Part shown: positions 37,580 to 41,791 of the stretch, piece after piece
How the letters are laid out: each line of letters starts with the position of its first letter
Numbering within the stretch: position 1 is the first letter of the stretch
Assembly: GCA_016234705.1 (NCBI GenBank)
Contig: JACRAS010000258.1
Span: 1-41,791, forward strand
Length of the DNA stretch: 41,791 nucleotides
Direction: 5' to 3'
DNA from: Betaproteobacteria bacterium
Lineage (GTDB): Bacteria; Pseudomonadota; Gammaproteobacteria; Burkholderiales; SG8-39
The notes under the pieces: model-generated
What the model saw: the letters and a program-made list of their open reading frames with translations, nothing else
What the model was told of the DNA's origin: nothing
Database searches by the model: none
Position numbers and translations under genes: made by a program

Positions 37580-39262
37580 ATGACGTACGATATCGTGTTG
37601 ACAGGTGGCACCGTGGTCGATGGGACGGGAGCGCCTCGATTTCGAGGCGATGTCGCAATAAAGGATGGCCGCATCGCCGGTATCGGCAAAGTAAGCGGCG
37701 CTGCGGACCGCCGCGTCAATGTCGACGGCCTGGTTGTCGCGCCTGGCGTCATCGACGTGCACACCCACTACGATGCGGAGGTATGCTGGAACGGGGTTGT
37801 GGCAAGTTCGGCTGAACACGGAGTCACGACGGTAATCCAGGGCAATTGCGGCGTCGGTGTCGCGCCATGCCGCCCGCAGGACCACGAAGCGGCGATACAG
37901 GATCTGGTCGTGCTCGAAGGTATCTCCTACGAGACTATGAATGCCGGCATCGATTGGCAATTCGAGACCTTTGCCGATTATTTGGGGTTCTTACGCCGAC
38001 GCGGCCTCGGCGTTAACGTCGCTGCGTTTGTGCCGCTCTCCCCGATGCGTCGCTACGTCATCGGCGAAGCGTCGATCGAGCGCGGCGCCACCCCGGAGGA
38101 ACGCGCCCGGATCGCCGATCACATTCGGCAAGCGGTGGAGGCCGGGGCCTTGGGCTTTAGCGCGACGATGGTGCGGCGGCAGGTGGGTTATCAAGGCAAG
38201 CCGATGCCTGGCCAGCTTACCGACGCTGACGAGATGCGCGCCTACGCCCGCGTGCTGCGCGATCTTGGACGCGGTGCGATGCAGTTCAACGTGTTAGCCA
38301 GTCCTGGCAAGGCGACCGACGAGGAGCTTGCGATTATCGATCTGCTGCTCGAGGCGAGCGGCGGCCGGCCCGTGGCCTACTCCGGCGCGCTTTCGCGCAA
38401 CGACGATCCGGATGCGGTCGAGAAGATGTTGCAGAAGGTGGAACCGCTGCGTCTGCGCGGTGCGCGGCCGCAGACGACGACCATGCCGTTCACGATGGAG
38501 GTCGGGTTCACCAACCCGATGGTGTTCGCCGACGTCGACGCGTTCAAGAAGGTTCTCAACCGTACGCGAGAGGAACAAAAAGCGCTCTACCGGGATCCAG
38601 CGTGGCGTGCCCAGGCGCACGCCGAATTGGATGGAGGAGGCAAGCTCTTCAGCAGCACTTGGCCCGGAAGCATCGTATACCATGTGGCAAGCGAGAAGCT
38701 AAAGCCGCTCCTGAATAGGACCATCACAGAGATCGCCCAGGAACGCGGCGGCGATCCGTTCGACGTCATGATCGACCTCGCTCTGGAAGACGATCTCGAA
38801 CTTCATATCCTCGGTGCGGTACTGAACGCGGACCCGCAGTACTTGAGCCACCACATCAAGGATCCGCGGGTGATGTTGGGACAACACGACGCCGGCGCGC
38901 ATGTCGACATGGTCTTCATGGGCGGCTTCCCCACCCACATGCTCGGCCACTGGGTGCGTAAGCAAAAGGCCATCGAGTTAGAACATGCGGTTCAGCGTAT
39001 GACCTCGGATCCGGCCGATTTTTTCGGTTTTGGCGATCGCGGCCGCATCGCTGTTGGCAAAGCGGCCGATCTCATGATTTTTGATCCGGAGACGGTCAAT
39101 TCGTCGCAACTGGCCGAACAGACCCTTTACGACCTGCCGGCTGGCGGCAAGCGCCTTTATTCGCCGCCGACCGGCATGGAATATGTCCTCGTCAACGGCC
39201 AGGTGCTGTTCGAAGGCCGCAAGCACACTGGCGCTATGCCGGGCAGGATCATCAATAGCTGA
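37580..39262 (+). CDS. N-acyl-D-amino-acid deacylase-like amidohydrolase
   Basis: 560 residues. Amidohydrolase-superfamily protein: GGTVVDGTGAPRFRGDVAI at the N-terminus, metal-binding HxH in DVHTHYDAEV, QGNCGVGVAP with a probable metal-bridging Cys, late DAGAHVDM with the catalytic Asp, and the closing beta-sandwich strand with GKAADLMIFDPETV. It resembles the D-aminoacylase subfamily, though longer than the classical enzyme (about 480). GGAGG precedes the ATG. The SDR gene follows five bases later. The substrate, an N-acyl or cyclic amide, is unknown. Confidence 0.87.
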   Translation: MTYDIVLTGGTVVDGTGAPRFRGDVAIKDGRIAGIGKVSGAADRRVNVDGLVVAPGVIDVHTHYDAEVCWNGVVASSAEHGVTTVIQGNCGVGVAPCRPQDHEAAIQDLVVLEGISYETMNAGIDWQFETFADYLGFLRRRGLGVNVAAFVPLSPMRRYVIGEASIERGATPEERARIADHIRQAVEAGALGFSATMVRRQVGYQGKPMPGQLTDADEMRAYARVLRDLGRGAMQFNVLASPGKATDEELAIIDLLLEASGGRPVAYSGALSRNDDPDAVEKMLQKVEPLRLRGARPQTTTMPFTMEVGFTNPMVFADVDAFKKVLNRTREEQKALYRDPAWRAQAHAELDGGGKLFSSTWPGSIVYHVASEKLKPLLNRTITEIAQERGGDPFDVMIDLALEDDLELHILGAVLNADPQYLSHHIKDPRVMLGQHDAGAHVDMVFMGGFPTHMLGHWVRKQKAIELEHAVQRMTSDPADFFGFGDRGRIAVGKAADLMIFDPETVNSSQLAEQTLYDLPAGGKRLYSPPTGMEYVLVNGQVLFEGRKHTGAMPGRIINS

Positions 39263-39266
39263 TCGT

Positions 39267-39971
39267 ATGCAATTCCGCAATCAAGTGGTCATGGTCACTG
39301 GAGCCGCCGGCAATCTCGGACGCGCCGTCACCGCGGCTTTTGCCGCGGCGGGCGCAACCTTGGCGCTGGTTGACATAAATCAACAGGCGTTGCGTGCCGC
39401 CTATGACAAGGAAGGCGAAGATCGGATGTTGCTCGCCGCCGACCTTCTGGATACGGGTTCGGTCAGTGCCGCCGTTGAGGCAGCTTCCGCCAGGCTCGGG
39501 CCGATCCATGTTCTGTGCAACATTGCCGGCGGGTTTCGAATGGGGCCGGCCGTCCACGAAACACCCGACAAGCTTTGGCAACTGATGATGGATCTGAATG
39601 TCGGGTCAATCCTAAACACGGCTCGAGCGGTAGTGCCGGGCATGCTGTCGGCCGGATCGGGTAAAATCGTCAACGTGGCGGCGACAGCGGCGTTGTCCGG
39701 GCGAGCCTACATGGGCGCCTACTCTGCGTCGAAGAGCGCCGTCATTCGGTTGACCGAAAGCATGGCAGCCGAACTGCGCGAGCAAGGCATCAACGTTAAC
39801 TGCGTTATGCCCAGCATTATCGACACGCCGCAGAACCGCACCGACATGCCTCTGGCCGATGCGGCCCGGTGGGTCAGTCCGAACGCGCTCGCTGAGGTGA
39901 TCGTATTCCTCGCTTCAGACCGGGCCCGGGCCATTCATGGCGCCGCCATACCGGTGGTTGGCCTGAGTTGA
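39267..39971 (+). CDS. Short-chain dehydrogenase/reductase
   Basis: 234 residues from ATG 39267, four bases after the preceding stop. Classical SDR motifs: TGAAGNLGRA cofactor loop, NIAGG (NNAG in most), the catalytic Ser in VAATAALSG and YSASK. Asp after the second strand (LALVDIN) suggests NAD preference. The C-terminus is short, ending GAAIPVVGLS. It is probably the last gene of the inserted catabolic cluster. The substrate is unknown. Confidence 0.87.
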   Translation: MQFRNQVVMVTGAAGNLGRAVTAAFAAAGATLALVDINQQALRAAYDKEGEDRMLLAADLLDTGSVSAAVEAASARLGPIHVLCNIAGGFRMGPAVHETPDKLWQLMMDLNVGSILNTARAVVPGMLSAGSGKIVNVAATAALSGRAYMGAYSASKSAVIRLTESMAAELREQGINVNCVMPSIIDTPQNRTDMPLADAARWVSPNALAEVIVFLASDRARAIHGAAIPVVGLS

Positions 39972-40149
39972 GCACTCGAGAATCCATGATCTGGATCTCC
40001 GAATCAGCCATACCACGGGGCTCACGATTACGATAGCCTTTCGCTTTGCCGCGCCTTGAGTCCCGCGTACGGCTGAGCGTGATAATATCGCCGCCGTAAC
40101 AACGTTAGGGTTACGCTTCCTTTCTCCCGGCTCACTCCTCAGCACTCTG

Positions 40150-40890
40150 ATGTTAGCCATCATCGGCGGCAGCGGCCTTACCCAGCTGTCCAACCTCGAC
40201 GTCACTCATCGTCTGGCGGTGCGCACCCCTTATGGGGAACCTTCGGGCGCGCTCACCTTCGGCCGCATCGCCGGCGAGGACCTGGTGTTTCTGGCGCGGC
40301 ACGGTTATGGCCATACCATTCCGCCGCATGAAGTAAACTATCGCGCCAATATCTGGGCGCTGAAGCAGCAGAAGGTGGAGGGCGTGGTGTCGGTCGCATC
40401 GGTGGGCGGGATACGCGCCGACATGCGGCCCGGCGTCATCGCCGTGCCGCATCAGATCATCGACTATACCTGGGGCAGGAAGAACACCTTTTTCGAGGGT
40501 GGAGAACAGCCCGTTACCCATATCGATTTCACCGAGCCGTACTCGGCGCCGTTGCGCCGCCGCATCGTCGAAGCGGCCCGTGCCTGCGGTGAAGCATTGG
40601 TGGAGGACGCAATTTACGCTGCGAGCCAGGGCCCGCGACTGGAGACCGCGGCCGAGATCGACCGGCTGGAGCGCGAGGGGGTCGATATCGTCGGCATGAC
40701 CGGCATGCCCGAAGCGGCGCTGGCGCGGGAGGCGGGCCTCGATTACGCCGCGATTGCCGTGGTCGCCAATTACGCCGCCGGCCGTGCCGACAGCTTGCAC
40801 GGAATACGCCTGGAGGACATCGAGCAGGTGCTGCGGCGGTCGCTCGCGCGGGTGCGCCGCATCATCGAGAAACTGGTGGCGGCGGCATGA
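40150..40890 (+). CDS. S-methyl-5'-thioinosine phosphorylase (MTAP/PNP family)
   Basis: 246 residues, trimeric PNP-family enzyme. Phosphate-binding IIGGSGLTQL, then RHGYGHTIPPHEVNYRANIW, TCxEGPR-like ASQGPRLETAAEI and GMTGMPEAALARE. The purine-site residue is Asn in VVANYAAG, where adenine-specific MTAP has Asp; Asn favours 6-oxopurines, so methylthioinosine phosphorylase is preferred over MTAP. It belongs to methylthioadenosine salvage with hpt. Its stop overlaps the ATG of a 110-bp element (ATGA 40887-40890). Confidence 0.85.
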   Translation: MLAIIGGSGLTQLSNLDVTHRLAVRTPYGEPSGALTFGRIAGEDLVFLARHGYGHTIPPHEVNYRANIWALKQQKVEGVVSVASVGGIRADMRPGVIAVPHQIIDYTWGRKNTFFEGGEQPVTHIDFTEPYSAPLRRRIVEAARACGEALVEDAIYAASQGPRLETAAEIDRLEREGVDIVGMTGMPEAALAREAGLDYAAIAVVANYAAGRADSLHGIRLEDIEQVLRRSLARVRRIIEKLVAAA

Positions 40891-41000
40891 GCAGGGAGCA
40901 GGGGCCACGCGAAGCGGGGATGCGACCGGCCGCGATTGCCGCCGGACGCCGACCGTGCGAATGTGAACATCTGGTGCTAGTGAGGGAGGCGGCGGCATGA
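40887..41000 (+). repeat. Roughly 110-bp element, copy 2, bridging mtiP and def by ATGA at both ends
   Basis: The upstream stop overlaps an ATG (40887-40890). A 37-codon frame (MSREQGPREAGMRPAAIAAG...) runs to a TGA that overlaps the def start (40997-41000). It contains GGGGATGCGA (40916-40925) and CGGACGCCGAC (40943-40953), as in the element at 28231-28347. It is flanked by a perfect 13-base repeat GGCGGCGGCATGA (40878-40890 and 40988-41000), which suggests insertion with duplication of the stop-start site. GGGAGG at its right end may serve def as a ribosome-binding site. Translation is unproven. Confidence 0.65.
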
Positions 41001-41527
41001 TCCGGGAGGTGCTCAAGATGGGCGATCCGCGCCTGCTGCAAATAGCGCAGCCGCTGGAACAATTCGATACGCCCGAACTTCGGGCCCTGCTGGCCGACCT
41101 GCGCGATACCATGGCGCATCTCGCCGGGGCGGGTTTGGCCGCGCCGCAGATCGGCGTCGGTTTGCAGGTGGTGATCTTCGGCGTCGCGCAAAACCCGCGC
41201 TACCCGCAGGCGGAGGAACTCCCGGACACCGTGCTCATCAATCCGGTGCTGACGCCGCTCTCGGACGAACTGGAAGAGGACTGGGAAGGTTGTCTGTCGG
41301 TGCCGGGCCTGCGCGGCATGGTGCCGCGCCACGCCCGCCTGCGCTACCAGGGCTTTGACGAGCGGGGCTATCCCATCGACCGCAGCGTCAGCGGCTTCCA
41401 CGCCCGCGTGGTGCAACACGAATGCGACCACCTCCTGGGCATCTTGTACCCGATGCGCATCCGCGACTTCAGCAAATTCGGCTTCATCCAGGCGCTGTTT
41501 CCGGGCGAAGACGTCCCGGACGAATAA
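40997..41527 (+). CDS. def: Peptide deformylase
   Basis: 176 residues. All three family motifs are intact: [18 protein letters not shown] (metal Cys) and QHECDHLLG (two metal His and the catalytic Glu). It removes the N-formyl group from nascent proteins. Def is usually paired with fmt; here it follows the phosphorylase gene through a small element, so this may be a second def copy. Its ATG overlaps the element's TGA. Confidence 0.95.
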   Translation: MIREVLKMGDPRLLQIAQPLEQFDTPELRALLADLRDTMAHLAGAGLAAPQIGVGLQVVIFGVAQNPRYPQAEELPDTVLINPVLTPLSDELEEDWEGCLSVPGLRGMVPRHARLRYQGFDERGYPIDRSVSGFHARVVQHECDHLLGILYPMRIRDFSKFGFIQALFPGEDVPDE

Positions 41528-41619
41528 CGGCGACGGAACGAACCGGTCGCGCCTCGGGGAGAGGGGTTTGGTGCGAAAATAGTTGCGGGCTTGCAAATGT
41601 CATCTCGGAACCATGGCGA

Positions 41620-41791
41620 TCAGGCGATGTCCGGCGCTAGCGAATACTCATGATGCAGCCCACCCAACACCGACTTCGCGTGCACGACCGCACCCGCCGC
41701 CATCCAGTGTCGGGATTCCGACTTCGAAACCACCGAAGCCACTCTCGGCGGATCAGGTACGCCGGGACCCAAGCTCTTGTGCGGCCTCCCG
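41620..41791 (-). mobile_element. C-terminal end of an integrase-core (DDE) transposase, partial
   Basis: On the minus strand the frame enters from the window edge and ends at TGA 41622-41620. The 56 visible residues include GRPHKSLGPGVPDPP and SVLGGLHHEYSLAP, a C-terminus I recognise from rve/DDE-type IS transposases (IS3/IS481-like). The catalytic core is outside the window. The bases just beyond the stop (around 41590-41610) may hold the terminal inverted repeat, but its partner cannot be seen. Confidence 0.7.

Overview
The window reads as chromosomal DNA of a GC-rich betaproteobacterium. The backbone smc-zipA-ligA-galU-hpt ... mtiP-def, with dapE, prmB, pilU and queF nearby, is an arrangement I associate with that class. 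I cannot name the order or genus. The sequence may be a metagenome assembly, so single-base lesions should be treated with care.

Layout. (1) 1-4.5 kb: the end of an acyl-CoA dehydrogenase gene coupled to a biotin-dependent acyl-CoA carboxylase alpha subunit, facing a decayed minus-strand operon. That operon holds an internally deleted acyl-CoA dehydrogenase, an intact one and a truncated MoxR ATPase, behind a recognisable promoter and palindromic operator. (2) 4.5-6.5 kb: uup. (3) 6.5-17.4 kb: an extra diaminopimelate (DAP) module, murE / dapF-like / dapL on the minus strand and lysA on the plus strand. It is broken up by a PIN toxin-antitoxin pair, a Ser/Thr kinase with an unknown partner and an AbiU2-type HEPN protein, and is followed by an MNT-HEPN pair whose toxin has an amber codon. 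(4) 18.5-24.6 kb: nitrilase, FAH-family protein, prmB, dapE, pilU, a remnant of the 3' end of dapD, and queF. (5) 24.7-32.9 kb: smc, zipA, ligA, galU, hpt. (6) 33-40 kb: folE2 and transporter remnants, then a plus-strand catabolic cluster (leuC-like, leuD-like, acyl-CoA synthetase, D-aminoacylase-like, SDR) set between hpt and mtiP. (7) 40.1-41.8 kb: mtiP, def and the C-terminal end of a transposase.

How the parts fit. The DapL route makes LL-DAP in one step and needs neither DapD nor DapE. Here dapL sits with its own murE, a DapF homologue and a lysA of a type I associate with anaerobes, while the native dapD beside pilU survives only as about 33 codons. This suggests that the succinylase route is being replaced, or that a second DAP-using pathway exists. 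The DapF homologue has serine in place of both catalytic cysteines, so its chemistry is open.

Three structural signals stand out. First, two related elements of about 110 bp lie exactly at stop-start (ATGA) gene overlaps, smc/zipA and mtiP/def; each can be read as a 37-38 codon open frame joined by ATGA at both ends. Second, a 20-bp near-duplicate shows where the toxin-antitoxin cargo split a formerly overlapping dapF-like/dapL pair. Third, two sharply AT-rich patches lie inside the otherwise GC-rich genes uup and smc.
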